The position numbers and the translations under genes are program-made. From Fervidibacillus halotolerans (GTDB lineage: Bacteria > Bacillota > Bacilli > Bacillales > Caldibacillaceae), in the NCBI RefSeq assembly GCF_026547205.1, contig NZ_CP106877.1:2506771-2570770 (forward strand): a DNA stretch of 64,000 nucleotides, in the 5' to 3' direction. Below are positions 45,344 through 54,191 of this stretch, piece after piece (position 1 is the stretch's first letter; the number at the start of each line of letters is the position of its first letter). The notes under the pieces were generated by a model. That model had not been told where the DNA came from and made no database searches. It was given only the letters and a program-made list of their open reading frames with translations.

Positions 45344-46301
45344 TCGATTGACCTCTTCCCCGAACGTTTTTCGATAAATATTGAATCGTAGCCCGCCGAT
45401 CGATGAATCCGATCAGCTTACCATTTTCCTCCACCTGTAATCGTTCATCCTCCGAAAGCTTTTCCAATACTTCATGTAAGGAGGCAGATACGTTAACGAC
45501 CCGGAGATGATCATTTACATTCGTTTCTTCTGTACGTACGAGTATTTTTTTCAATTGAAAATCTTCACCGAACCGATCGCTTTTTCCACCGACAAATTGT
45601 TGGACAAATTCATCGACCGGATGGTGAATCAATTCATAAGGTGTACCAACTTGAACGACCTTTCCATCTTTCATAATGCATATACGGTCAGCAAGTTTTA
45701 ACGCTTCTTGCATATCGTGGGTAACAAAGACGGTCGTTTTTTTTAGATTATTTTTTAAATGTAATAGGTCATCTTGAAGTTTTTCTCGACTAATCGGATC
45801 TAATGCACTAAACGGTTCGTCCATTAAAATAATTTCCGAATCGGCAGCTAAAGCCCGAATTACACCTACCCGTTGCTGCTCCCCACCGGATAATTGATGC
45901 GGTTTTCGATCTGCATAAATATGTGGATCTAATCCGACCATTTCCATTAGTTCATAGGCCCGTTTTTTCATTTTCTCCTTCGACCATTTTTTCATTTCCG
46001 GAACGACCGTAATATTTTGTTCGATGGTCATATGGGGAAAGAGGGCGATTTGTTGTAAAACATAGCCAATATTCCATCGGAGTTCATAAATATCGTAATC
46101 GTGAATTTTTTTTCCGTTAATATAAATCATCCCGTCGGAGAGCGGAACAAGTTGATTAATCATTTTCAAAGAGGTGGTTTTCCCGCTCCCACTCGGACCG
46201 ATCAATACGAAAAATTCCCCCTGATTGATCTCCACATTTAGGGAATCGACCGCAACCGTTCCGTCACCGTATACTTTCGACACATTTTCAAATTTAATCA
46301 T
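45336..46301 (-). CDS. Osmolyte ABC transporter ATPase (OpuFA/OpuCA type)
   Basis: This 321-residue ATPase has Walker A GPSGSGKTTS, signature LSGGEQQRVGVIRAL, Walker B IILMDEPFSALDP and a C-terminal extension of ~85 residues that resembles a single or degenerate CBS module (VVNVSASLHEVLEKLSEDER, KLIGFIDRRATIQYLSK). CBS domains in OpuA/OpuC sense ionic strength or c-di-AMP. The ATG follows AAGGGGTAATTGG. The gene starts 4 bp after the NAD-binding protein gene ends, so all three are cotranscribed. Confidence 0.9.
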   Translation of the reverse strand: MIKFENVSKVYGDGTVAVDSLNVEINQGEFFVLIGPSGSGKTTSLKMINQLVPLSDGMIYINGKKIHDYDIYELRWNIGYVLQQIALFPHMTIEQNITVVPEMKKWSKEKMKKRAYELMEMVGLDPHIYADRKPHQLSGGEQQRVGVIRALAADSEIILMDEPFSALDPISREKLQDDLLHLKNNLKKTTVFVTHDMQEALKLADRICIMKDGKVVQVGTPYELIHHPVDEFVQQFVGGKSDRFGEDFQLKKILVRTEETNVNDHLRVVNVSASLHEVLEKLSEDERLQVEENGKLIGFIDRRATIQYLSKNVRGRGQSNE

Positions 46302-46305
46302 CCAA

Positions 46306-47163
46306 TTACCCCTTATAATTCCTTTTTATAAAGGATAACAAATCTTCCGGCTCTTGTCCTGTAATTGATTCAATATCATTTGTCGTTTCGTCCATTAAAT
46401 GGCAACTTGCCGCCACGTATAAAGAAGCGAGAATCGGGCCAAATCCTTTTGGCTCATCATACGTATCGGCAAACTCTTGGGCAGTCATCGGATCGTATAC
46501 AATCGTATGACCGCTTGCTTCGCTTAAAATTTCAGCAAGTTCGGGCATTGAATAAGCTTTCTTTCCAGTAAGTGTGTATGTTTTTCCGTATAATTCCGGC
46601 TGAATGGCAATTTGAGCAATCGCCCTTGCCAAATCTCTTCTAGAAACAAAATTGATCTTTCCATCTCCAGCCGGATATACGAGTTTTCCCCGCTCAATGA
46701 GTTCCGGTAAATACGGTGGTAACGGATCCGCATACATGGCGTTACGAACAATCGTATAATGGACATTAGCTGATGCGAGCCGACGAGGAACATAACCGTA
46801 AAATGGACTTAAAACAAACGGATTGTTTTCATGGTCGGCAAAAAAACCGATGACGATCAATTGTTTCACCTTTGCCTTTTCTACTGCAGATAAAACATTT
46901 TCAAATTCGGCAATTCGTTTAAGATTTGGGTGGACGATACTCGGAATGTATACGAGTGTATCCGTACCGGTAAAAGCGTTCATCATTTTATCCGTTGACT
47001 GGTAATCGGCAACATGAATGCTGACCCTTTCCCCAAATATTTGTTTCGCCTTATCCCCATTTCGAACCGTTACCGCTATCTCCTTATCCGTTCCAATCTT
47101 TAATAATTCTTCCGTAATTTTTTGTCCTAAACTTCCCGTAGCACCGGTCACATTAATTTTCAT
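46306..47163 (-). CDS. NmrA-like NAD(P)-binding protein (atypical SDR)
   Basis: This 285-residue atypical SDR has the N-terminal dinucleotide motif VTGATGSLGQKI and no Tyr-x-x-x-Lys pair in the usual place, as in NmrA/QorB-like quinone reductases and redox sensors (NFVSRRDLARAIAQIAIQPE, YTLTGKKAYSMPELAEIL). I chose the ATG with GAGGTGAAGGAA before it; the upstream 17 codons are noncoding-like. It is the first gene of the operon carrying the osmolyte transporter, an unusual partner. A nested palindrome lies ~95 bp upstream. Confidence 0.8.
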   Translation of the reverse strand: MKINVTGATGSLGQKITEELLKIGTDKEIAVTVRNGDKAKQIFGERVSIHVADYQSTDKMMNAFTGTDTLVYIPSIVHPNLKRIAEFENVLSAVEKAKVKQLIVIGFFADHENNPFVLSPFYGYVPRRLASANVHYTIVRNAMYADPLPPYLPELIERGKLVYPAGDGKINFVSRRDLARAIAQIAIQPELYGKTYTLTGKKAYSMPELAEILSEASGHTIVYDPMTAQEFADTYDEPKGFGPILASLYVAASCHLMDETTNDIESITGQEPEDLLSFIKRNYKG

Positions 47164-47256
47164 TTCCTTCACCTCGATTTTTTTCTTCCTTAGTAAAATT
47201 CCCTCGAACATCATTTTTCATGATAAATTTGACCATTTTATCTATTCATCATTTCA

Positions 47257-47294
47257 TGTAACAATTTGTATTACATGTAATGATAATAGTTACA
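47257..47294. promoter_or_regulatory. Nested palindrome, candidate operator
   Basis: A perfect 12-bp palindrome ATTACATGTAAT (47270-47281) lies inside an outer pair TGTAAC (47257-47262) / GTTACA (47289-47294), in the promoter region of the NmrA-like/OpuF operon. The cognate regulator is not in the window. Confidence 0.4.
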
Positions 47295-47411
47295 ATTAAT
47301 TGGTTTGTCAACTTTGACTTTTTCTCCTTCTTCGTTTATGAAACGATTTTAATTGATAAAAATGTTGATTCATTGATGATATCCTCTGAGAAACTAACGA
47401 TCGTGAAGACA

Positions 47412-49279
47412 ATCGAGTAGGAGGGGCTACTAACCCCGTCCTCTCACACCACCGTACGTACGGTTCCGTATACGGCGGTTCAATTAAGATAAATGACGCA
47501 GAAATCTATAACGTTTTCGTAGACTTTTAAGCCCTTGATTACTCGAGTATGAGTTATTGAGGGCTTGGTCTAATATCGGACTCTTTGCGATACGCCAATA
47601 ACCTTTCCGGCTATTTCCCCATTCATAGGCTTTCCATTTGGGTATCCCTAAATGAATAAGATTCCGTATCTTTGCCTTCGGTACTTTCCAATTTTTCCAT
47701 AAACACATACGTAACCTACGTCGAATCCATCCATCTAAATTACGGAAGACTAATTCTGTATCTGCAAGCGAAAAATATCTGCACCAACCCATTAGATATT
47801 GATTCAGTTTCTTTATTCGATTCTCCATGGGTATAGGCATTTTTCTTGAAGTTATTTCTCGGACTTTTCTTTTCATTCGTTGAATACTCTGCTTTGCGAT
47901 ACGAATCTTTGGTTCCTTGGAAATAGTAAAACTAAATCCTAGAAATTTTCGCCCCCATGGACGGTCCACCGCAGATTTCTTTTCGTTCACCTTTAAGCGA
48001 AGCTTTCCTTCAATGAAACGTTTCTAGCTTGCCATTTTTCGTTCCCCTGCTCGTTTCGATTGAACATAAATATTACAATCATCGGCATACCGAACGAATT
48101 TGTGTCCTCTCTTTTCCAGTTCTTTATCTAGTTCGTCCAAAAGTAACGGGCTTAATGGACCTCCTTGGGGTGTGCCTTCTTCTGTAATAGAGACCACTCC
48201 GTTTATCATTACGCCAGCTTGTAAATATTTGCGGATCAGCTTTAATAACAACTTATCGGTGATTCTTTTCCCTAATGTGCTCATAAGTCTGTCATGGTTT
48301 ACCTTATCAAAGAACTTTTCTAAATCCATGTCTACGACCCATCTGTATCCTTCTTTGATATAACCCTTCGCTTTCCTTACAGCGTCATGTGCACTCCGAT
48401 TTGGTCGAAATCCATAACTATGTTCAGAAAACATTGGGTCATATATCTTCGATAATACTTGGGCAATGGCTTGTTGAATCAAACGGTCTGTTACGGTTGG
48501 AATACCTAATAACCTTATACCACCATCAGGTTTCGGGATTTCGACTCTGCGGACTGGCATAGGTTCATAGGTACCTTTGAGAATTTCTTCTTTAATGAAT
48601 AGCCAGTTCTCTGTGATATGCCTTCGTAGGTTTTGTACGGGCATCCCGTCAACTCCATGGCTTCCTTTATTCTGTTCCACTCTCTTTAATGCTTGAATCA
48701 TATTCTCCCGTGACAGAATTCGATTCAAAAGCATGTTATTCTTCCTTCCTGAATAGCTTATCTTTTTATGCCAGTAGTCACTCCACCCTCCGAAGGTCCC
48801 CCACGGGATTCACCGTTTCCTCCCTTCTGGTAGGTACATTGTTTTCTGTGTTCATCATGACACACTGAATGCCAAGGGCTATTCTCTCTTAATTGTTCGG
48901 TCCTTCTTAGTTGTTCTAGATCAACTAATACTATGACCTCTGCTGACTTCTGATAGTTCAGCTGTTTATCACTAAACAGGTTGTGAAGGGTACTTCACAT
49001 ATCCATCAGATCTCCCCGGGTAAGAGTGCAATCTTTCTTTCCATTTATCTGCTTCATTTACTCGGTATCACCTTGGGCAGAAAGGACTTTGTTGCCTGAG
49101 CAAACTCATCCAATGATACCTAGCCTTATATGAAGTTCGTGTTCCTCAGATCGGAAATTTGCCGCTCGATTCCTTCAGATTCCGCGTCACCAGGGACACC
49201 CTTGCGTTAAGCTAACCGTTACTTCTGCCTTCACGGCTCGGGACTTTCACCCTAGAGATTACACCCATGCCGGGTGCAC
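47412..49279 (-). mobile_element. Group II intron
   Basis: On the minus strand the intron starts GTGCACCCGGCATGGGTG (variant of the GTGYG 5' end), continues with conserved domain I segments (AGGGTGAAAGTCCCGAGCCG), encodes a reverse transcriptase, and ends with a domain V/VI region (GAACCGCCGTATACGGAACC, then GAGAGGACGGGG and CCCCTCCTACTCGAT). Its length of about 1.87 kb is normal. The 3' boundary is set to the usual CTCGAT end and may be off by a few bases. Confidence 0.85.
47484..48734 (-). pseudogene. ltrA: Group II intron reverse transcriptase/maturase interrupted by an in-frame TAG
   Basis: The frame is continuous over 416 codons except for a TAG at 48024-48026. The first part has RT motifs including KPDGGIRLLGIPTVTDRLIQ, EHSYGFRPNRSAHDAVRKAK, VVDMDLEKFFDKVNHDRLMS, GTPQGGPLSPLLL and the catalytic YADD. 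The part after the stop resumes at once (KRFIEGKLRLKVNEKKSAV, WGRKFLGFSF) and continues through maturase domain X (YLMGWCRYFSL). A single base change would explain it. There is no frameshift. Unless the codon is read through, the intron cannot encode its own mobility. Confidence 0.9.
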
Positions 49280-49284
49280 AAAAA

Positions 49285-49362
49285 GAAGGGATTTTGAAGA
49301 CCGGCATTCGCACACTAGTCATTCATGCCGACAAGGCAAAAAGCATGTTAGAATCCATGTGA
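49285..49362 (+). pseudogene. C-terminal remnant of an unidentified gene at the intron insertion point
   Basis: An open frame reading EGILKTGIRTLVIHADKAKS and ending MLESM has protein-like composition and begins at the intron edge. If the intron is removed, the frame continues seven codons upstream before a TGA. I cannot identify the family; it may be all that is left of the gene the intron interrupted. Confidence 0.3.
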
Positions 49363-49792
49363 GTTTTTCCACTTCCTTTTTCTCCTGCCCATTGGATTTT
49401 TGTAAAATAGATTTTATCAATTTCGTTCACTCATACTAAATCGAATCGGATGGAGAACAATTCATTCGGTAAAGAACGAAAGTAAGCAGTGTATTACAAT
49501 GCCTTTTTTCTATCTTTACTAGAGATCTTATGAATATATTTTGTTGTTCGTTATAACCGTGAATAATAAAGGATAGGAAAAACAATTGATTCAAGAAGTT
49601 TAATCAAAAACATTTATTTTTTACATACGATTTCCCCAAATCAATATCCCTTGACATGTATCGTTTGAAAATTAACGTTTGGTCATCGAGGCAGTTGGGG
49701 GCAAAAGCGATCAAATTTTTTCCACCTTTCCAATTCACCCGTATTATCCGAATTAATTTTCAGGCAAAAAAAAAGAGACAAGCATGCCCCCA
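49363..49792. other. Intergenic region without recognisable features
   Basis: I see no convincing gene, repeat or regulatory motif in this stretch, other than a poly-T on the minus strand near 49770 that may help end the adjacent pseudogene transcript. Confidence 0.4.
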
Positions 49793-50634
49793 TTATTTTC
49801 TCCCCATCATTCGATTCAGATTTTTTTCATCTATTTCATAGTACATCGTGGAATTTAGATTCGTCGTATACGATTCCCCTTTCATTTCGTAATGAAGGGT
49901 AGGCGTAATTTGATAAAAATCTACATCCCCTTCTAGCTCATGAAAATTGGCAGTTAAACGGATCATTTCATCTGGTTGGATGACAACATCTGTATCAAAA
50001 TTTTTCCCGTTTACTAATATCGTATTAAATTGAAGATGTTTATTATCTATAAAAAGATCCTTTAATGTATCGAATCTTCACCAGAATTCCTCAATTTCAC
50101 ATCGAAAGTAAGCTTTGTAGATATAGCTGGATAAGAACCCGCCTCTAATAAATTTTCGTGCAAACCTGTACTCACTTGAATATTGCCAACTGAAAAATCA
50201 TATTGGGATTGATCGTCCGTTCGTATTGTAATCGTTTGAATCGTTTCCGAAATCTGTTCAGTCACATCAGCTACCCCAATAGTTGCAACAAGGGTGAATA
50301 AAGAATATTTGTCGTTGATATCATCACCCTTTTCGATCTGATATTTCATTAGTTTTATTTTTTCTGTATCTTTTAATGAAATTCCTTCAATATGTTCAAC
50401 GTCGCTCGGAGGAGCAATAAAAACTAAATTTAGTGATTGTTCTGGAAACGTATCACTTAGCTTAATATCGCTATCCCACCTGGCGAATTTCACCTTTTCT
50501 GGTGTGAATGTTTCTTCTTTATCCGGTAATTGCATCGCCTTGTCTTCATCTCCATCTCTAAAAAAGAAAAAAAGGGTTGTAACCGTTATAAAAAGGATTA
50601 GTAGAGCGAACGAGTAAACATACTTCCGGTTCAT
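49793..50634 (-). pseudogene. Membrane-anchored extracellular protein, frameshifted
   Basis: The first 190 codons encode an N-terminal membrane anchor (KYVYSFALLILFITVTTLFF) and an extracellular beta-rich domain, ending at TAA (50062-50064). One frame over, coding continues without interruption for ~90 codons (DTLKDLFIDNKHLQFNTILV to NLNRMMGRK) and stops at 49793. Restoring one base near 50071 yields a single ~280-residue protein. The ATG has AGGAGGATTATAT upstream. I do not recognise the family. The shift may be a true mutation or an assembly error. Confidence 0.72.
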
Positions 50635-50758
50635 ATATAATCCTCCTATCTATCGAAACTTCGGACGACACAATTTTATTTTAATTAACGTAAATTATAT
50701 TTTCAATATTTTTATAATTTTTTAAACGATAAAAAAGTTTTCTAATCAAAAGTCACAT

Positions 50759-50914
50759 CTACTTTCGTCCTATGATCAGCGCGGCTTGTTTAAAAATATC
50801 ATTCTCCATCATCAGTCTTTGATTTTCTTTGCGTAACCTAATTAACTCTTCCTTCTCAGGGGTTCTATTGACCTTTTCTTCAAAGGATCCACTTGTTTTA
50901 TGCTGACAAACCCA
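50759..50914 (-). pseudogene. IS3-family transposase OrfA remnant
   Basis: The minus strand encodes EEKVNRTPEKEELIRLRKEN and then MMENDIFKQAALIIGRK before a TAG. This is the leucine-zipper end of an IS3/IS150-type OrfA. The DNA-binding N-terminus and OrfB are missing, so it is a fossil of an insertion sequence beside the Abi gene. Confidence 0.75.
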
Positions 50915-50944
50915 TGATATAATACAAAAAGGAGGGGGAAATAA

Positions 50945-51925
50945 ATGTCAAAAGTAAAGAGTATAGATTCTCTTATGAAATATTTAAGAGACAAACATGG
51001 CATTCATATCTCAGGAAGCACTCATAAAAGAAAACTTCGAAATATTGGGTATTACCATGGATATAAAGGCTATCGCTTTATTAAAAAACCAAGTAAAAAA
51101 ATTAATTATACTGATTTTAATCAGATTTTATCAGTCAATGAATGCGATATGGAATTGAAGGCACTATTTTATCCTCAAATAATGTTTATTGAAACTGCTA
51201 TAAAAAATTACGTTCTTGAAATTGTTTTGAAACACGGAAAAACGGATCGCTTCGATACTATTTTTGATACTCTTTTAACCAATTATAAAAGACATAAAGT
51301 TGGTTCTAAAGATTACAAAAAAGCACTGAATCAAAGATTACGTTTGAAAAATAAATTTTACGAAACACTTGCACGTAACTATAATTCTGACAAACCAGTA
51401 GTGCAACATTTTTATCATCAGGACAGGCATGTACCAATATGGGCGATTTTTGAGGTCATAAGTCTTGGGGAATTTGGAAATTTTGTTTCCTGTTTAGATA
51501 TAAGGATTAAACGGGATATCTCCAAATCGTTAAATCTAAACCAAGCCTTTGATGGAGATGCTAAGATGACTGAAAATATAATTTTTCTTATCAAAGATTT
51601 AAGAAACTCAATAGCCCATAATGATGTAATTTTTGACACACGTTTTCAAACTGGTAAACCAAAAAAGTCTTTAATAAATGCTTTAAAAAGTGATACAGGT
51701 ATTCAAAATATTACGTTTAACACTATTGTAGATTATTTAATTTTGTTAATATTCATCCAAAAGAAACTCTATATATCCAAAACAGAATTGAATAAGATAG
51801 TAAATAAGTTTGAAACAGTTATTAATCATTTCAGAACACAAATCCCAATATCTGTTTATCATCAAATTTTTCATACAGATACAAGGAACAAAATAAATTC
51901 TTTAAAAACGTTCATTAAATCGTAA
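50945..51925 (+). CDS. Abi_2 (AbiD/AbiF) family abortive infection protein
   Basis: This 326-residue protein has the Abi_2 pattern: an N-terminal helix with SIDSLMKYLRDKHGIHISG, LRNIGYYHGYKGYRF, a central HVPIWAIFEVISLGEFGNFV and the HEPN-type motif IKDLRNSIAHND (R-x4-H) near residue 222. HEPN motifs are RNase active sites, so phage-triggered RNA cleavage is the likely mode. The ATG follows GGAGGGGG. It sits among mobile-element remnants and is followed at once by a small RNA with its own promoter, an arrangement described for abiF-associated RNAs. The codon usage is more AT-rich than in neighbouring core genes, which fits transfer. Confidence 0.85.
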   Translation: MSKVKSIDSLMKYLRDKHGIHISGSTHKRKLRNIGYYHGYKGYRFIKKPSKKINYTDFNQILSVNECDMELKALFYPQIMFIETAIKNYVLEIVLKHGKTDRFDTIFDTLLTNYKRHKVGSKDYKKALNQRLRLKNKFYETLARNYNSDKPVVQHFYHQDRHVPIWAIFEVISLGEFGNFVSCLDIRIKRDISKSLNLNQAFDGDAKMTENIIFLIKDLRNSIAHNDVIFDTRFQTGKPKKSLINALKSDTGIQNITFNTIVDYLILLIFIQKKLYISKTELNKIVNKFETVINHFRTQIPISVYHQIFHTDTRNKINSLKTFIKS

Positions 51926-51930
51926 ATTTC

Positions 51931-51959
51931 TTGCATCTTTTTATAAATAGTTGTATATT
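51931..51959 (+). promoter_or_regulatory. Sigma-A promoter of the Abi-associated small RNA
   Basis: TTGCAT (51931-51936) and TATATT (51954-51959) are spaced exactly 17 bp, starting 5 bp after the abi stop codon. Confidence 0.75.
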
Positions 51960-51965
51960 ATATAT

Positions 51966-52029
51966 ACAGAATAGCGGTGGATGTCTTCGGACCACACCTA
52001 AGGGAATTGGATGCGTCCAATTCCCTTTT
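51966..52029 (+). ncRNA. Abi-associated small RNA (abiF RNA-like)
   Basis: The ~60-nt transcript would contain a hairpin with a canonical UUCG tetraloop (GTC-TTCG-GAC, extended by GTGG/CCAC, 51977-51995). An independent terminator follows: AAGGGAATTGGA/TCCAATTCCCTT with loop TGCG (52000-52027) and TTTTC. Its promoter lies directly after the Abi_2 gene. Conserved structured RNAs next to abiF genes are known; membership of that family is inferred from position and architecture, not from an alignment. Confidence 0.72.
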
Positions 52030-52065
52030 CGAAATTTTAATTACCTTTTTTAATCTAAACTTACA

Positions 52066-52356
52066 GGGGGTAGTTCAAAAAAGTCAGGGTAACTGATTTT
52101 TTTGAGTCCCTCATTTTTTCACTTTTTAAAAAAACGCACAAAAAACCGTCCTTTAAGTAAAATGAAGTTACCACACAACATTACATACAGGACTGTTTTT
52201 TATGAGCAATCAAAAGATTATGTAGCATTAGCTCACAACATACTGAAAGTAGCCGGCATCCGCCAGCTACTTTCAGATAAAAATCGAAAACATATAAAAG
52301 CAAGTGGAGAGAAACGAATTGTTTTTCTCCACCTACTTCTTTTTAGGGAGTTATGA
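52066..52356 (+). mobile_element. Insertion-sequence-like remnant with truncated ORF
   Basis: The segment opens with GGGGGTAGTTCAAAAAAGTC, which resembles an insertion sequence terminus. An open frame from 52163 to 52356 follows (MKLPHNITYRTVFYEQSKDY, then LAHNILKVAGIRQLLSDK). It looks like the beginning of a transposase but is cut off after 64 codons, and the opposite end is not visible. I cannot assign the IS family. Confidence 0.4.
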
Positions 52357-52484
52357 GAAAGGGAACTTATGATAAACCAATGGTAAAAAGAGTATTTTTT
52401 AGGTTAGATATCACCTTGCTAAAAGTAATTTGGAATAATTAAAAAGGGGCTATTTATGCTCTAAATCTTATAAAAAAACCTAAT

Positions 52485-52964
52485 TTACTTATGATACGGC
52501 TCATTCCTCATGATGCGAAATGCCCGGTATAGTTGTTCGAGTAGAATCACTCGCATGAGTTGATGGGGAAAGGTCATTTTAGAAAAGGAAAGGGATTCGT
52601 TCGCCCGCTTCATCACCTCGTCGCTTAGTCCGAGGGATCCTCCGATGATAAAGGCGATATGGCTTTTTCCACGAATAAACAGTTGTTCCAAATTAGTGGC
52701 AAATGTTTCCGATGATTTCATTTTCCCTTCGATGGCTAATGCGATCACATAGGCATCGGGAGCGAGTTTTGCTAAAATCCTTTCCCCTTCCTTTCTCTTT
52801 ACGATTTCCTTTTCTCCTTCTGTCATATTTTCCGGAGCCTTTTCATCCGATACTTCCACAATTTCTATCTTTACATAACTCGATAACCTTTTGGCATATT
52901 CATCGACTGCTTGCTTTAAATATTTTTCCTTTAACTTTCCGACGGTTATTATCGTTATTTTCAT
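52485..52964 (-). CDS. rlmH: 23S rRNA (pseudouridine1915-N3)-methyltransferase RlmH
   Basis: This 159-residue SPOUT methyltransferase methylates pseudouridine 1915 in helix 69 of 23S rRNA on 70S ribosomes. Landmarks are [36 protein letters not shown], the knot region [17 protein letters not shown] and the C-terminal [19 protein letters not shown]. The ATG follows AAGGAACGAACGT. Its place near htrA and walR matches the ori-proximal arrangement in Bacillus. Confidence 0.96.
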   Translation of the reverse strand: MKITIITVGKLKEKYLKQAVDEYAKRLSSYVKIEIVEVSDEKAPENMTEGEKEIVKRKEGERILAKLAPDAYVIALAIEGKMKSSETFATNLEQLFIRGKSHIAFIIGGSLGLSDEVMKRANESLSFSKMTFPHQLMRVILLEQLYRAFRIMRNEPYHK

Positions 52965-53074
52965 ACGTTCGTTCCTTCCGTTTTTTCTTTAGTATAGCAA
53001 AAATAAAATGACAGACTAAGGTGCGGTGTGCCCCCATCTGCCAAAGGAAAATCAATTGTATAATGATGATACCT

Positions 53075-53272
53075 TTATAAACTGATCATTGAACCTTTAC
53101 CTAGCAGCATTCCTTTTGAATAAACGGCACTAGCCATGGCCAAATCAAAATAAGCGATACCGACCGATTTAAAGAAGGTGATTTCATCCTCCGTTTCCCG
53201 GCCCAATTTCTCACCAGAAACGAGTTCGTCGAGTTCACTATCCACTTGATCAAAATCCCAAACTTCTTTCTT
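53075..53272 (-). pseudogene. C-terminal fragment of an ornithine cyclodeaminase/mu-crystallin family gene
   Basis: The minus strand encodes ELDELVSGEKLGRETEDEIT and then FFKSVGIAYFDLAMASAVY, the end of an ornithine cyclodeaminase-family protein, and stops at 53075. A TAA at 53273-53275 closes the frame upstream and no start exists. Only ~65 of the expected ~320 residues remain. Confidence 0.75.
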
Positions 53273-53446
53273 TTAGGAAGTAATCAAATTTTCCGTTTAC
53301 TCTTTTGTCCTTCATATGTTTCGACTACGATTTTTGAACTTCTTCGGATCGTTTTTTTAGCGTAAAATCAAAACTAAGGAAAAGGACAAACGTATAAAAA
53401 AGGAAACGTTCATAAGACTACTGATACATTGAGGAGCGAAATTTAA

Positions 53447-53941
53447 ATGGAATTCATTTCAACAAAACATCTTTCAAAAACGAAACTAACGAATTTTTTC
53501 ATCGAGCATTGGGGAAGTCCGGAGATGGTAATTTCAAGCGGAACGTTCCATTGTGACGAATTAGACGGTTTTGCTGCAATCGATGAGCGAGGAAAGTTGA
53601 TTGGACTCATTACATATGTCATTGAAAAGGATGAATGTGAAATTATTTCTTTGGATAGTATTATTGAAAACAAAGGGATCGGTAGCACCCTATTAAAAAT
53701 GGTAGAAAAGGAAGCGAATAAACACCGATGTCAACGGATAAAGTTAATTACGACAAATGATAATTTACATGCTCTAGGATTTTATCAAAAGCGGGAATAT
53801 CGATTGGAAAAAATTTATGTAAGGGCAGTGGAAAAGGCAAGAAAAAGAAAACCGGACATCCCGCTTATCGCAAATAACGGGATTCCAATTCGGGATGAAC
53901 TGCTTTTAGTGAAACGAATCGACTCAGATGAACAAAATTAA
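53447..53941 (+). CDS. GNAT family N-acetyltransferase
   Basis: This 164-residue protein has a GNAT core: beta4 CEIISLDSIIENKGIGSTLL with the acetyl-CoA pyrophosphate loop (N-K-G-I-G-S variant of Q/RxxGxG/A), then KLITTNDNLHALGFYQKREY. The substrate is unknown. The ATG has GAGGAG 10 nt upstream. It is monocistronic. Repeat copy C follows shortly after its stop codon. Confidence 0.85.
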   Translation: MEFISTKHLSKTKLTNFFIEHWGSPEMVISSGTFHCDELDGFAAIDERGKLIGLITYVIEKDECEIISLDSIIENKGIGSTLLKMVEKEANKHRCQRIKLITTNDNLHALGFYQKREYRLEKIYVRAVEKARKRKPDIPLIANNGIPIRDELLLVKRIDSDEQN

Positions 53942-53984
53942 ATGGAGAAATGGCAGCACATCATTAATATAAGGACTGTCCGAT

Positions 53985-54148
53985 ACACCCCAAAGTTGAT
54001 GGGGAAGGTAGTGGCGATCCTTTAAGGAATAGCACGTGTCGAAGATCTGACAGACGAGCTTGTGAGTTGAAAGGGCTAGGCCGTTCCTGCGGAAAGGGCA
54101 GCTATCGAAATGAAATTAAACGCATTTCATAAAAGGGGCTGTATTTTT
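53985..54148 (+). repeat. Dispersed ~165 bp structured repeat, copy C
   Basis: It is in plus orientation: ACCCCAAAGTTGATGGGGAA, AAGGTAGTGGCGATCC, AATAGCACGTGTCGAAGAT, GGCCGTTCCTGCGGAAAG, GCAGCTATCGAAAT, GCATTTCAT and AAAAGGGGCTGTATTTTT. The outer stem here is GCGAT/ATCG-like. It lies between the convergent 3' ends of the GNAT and anti-sigma genes. Confidence 0.75.
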
Positions 54149-54191
54149 GAACGCCCCCACGTCTACATATAGCCGTCTTTGTTACAAAAAA

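Noticed and set aside
47484-48734. Frameshift in the intron reverse transcriptase
   Set aside because: Both halves are in the same frame: exactly 11 codons separate the stop from the next start-like GTG. The defect is a nonsense codon, not a frameshift.
52163-52356. Independent small defence gene next to abi
   Set aside because: It has no ribosome site, starts just inside an IS-like terminus and is cut off; a transposase remnant is more likely.
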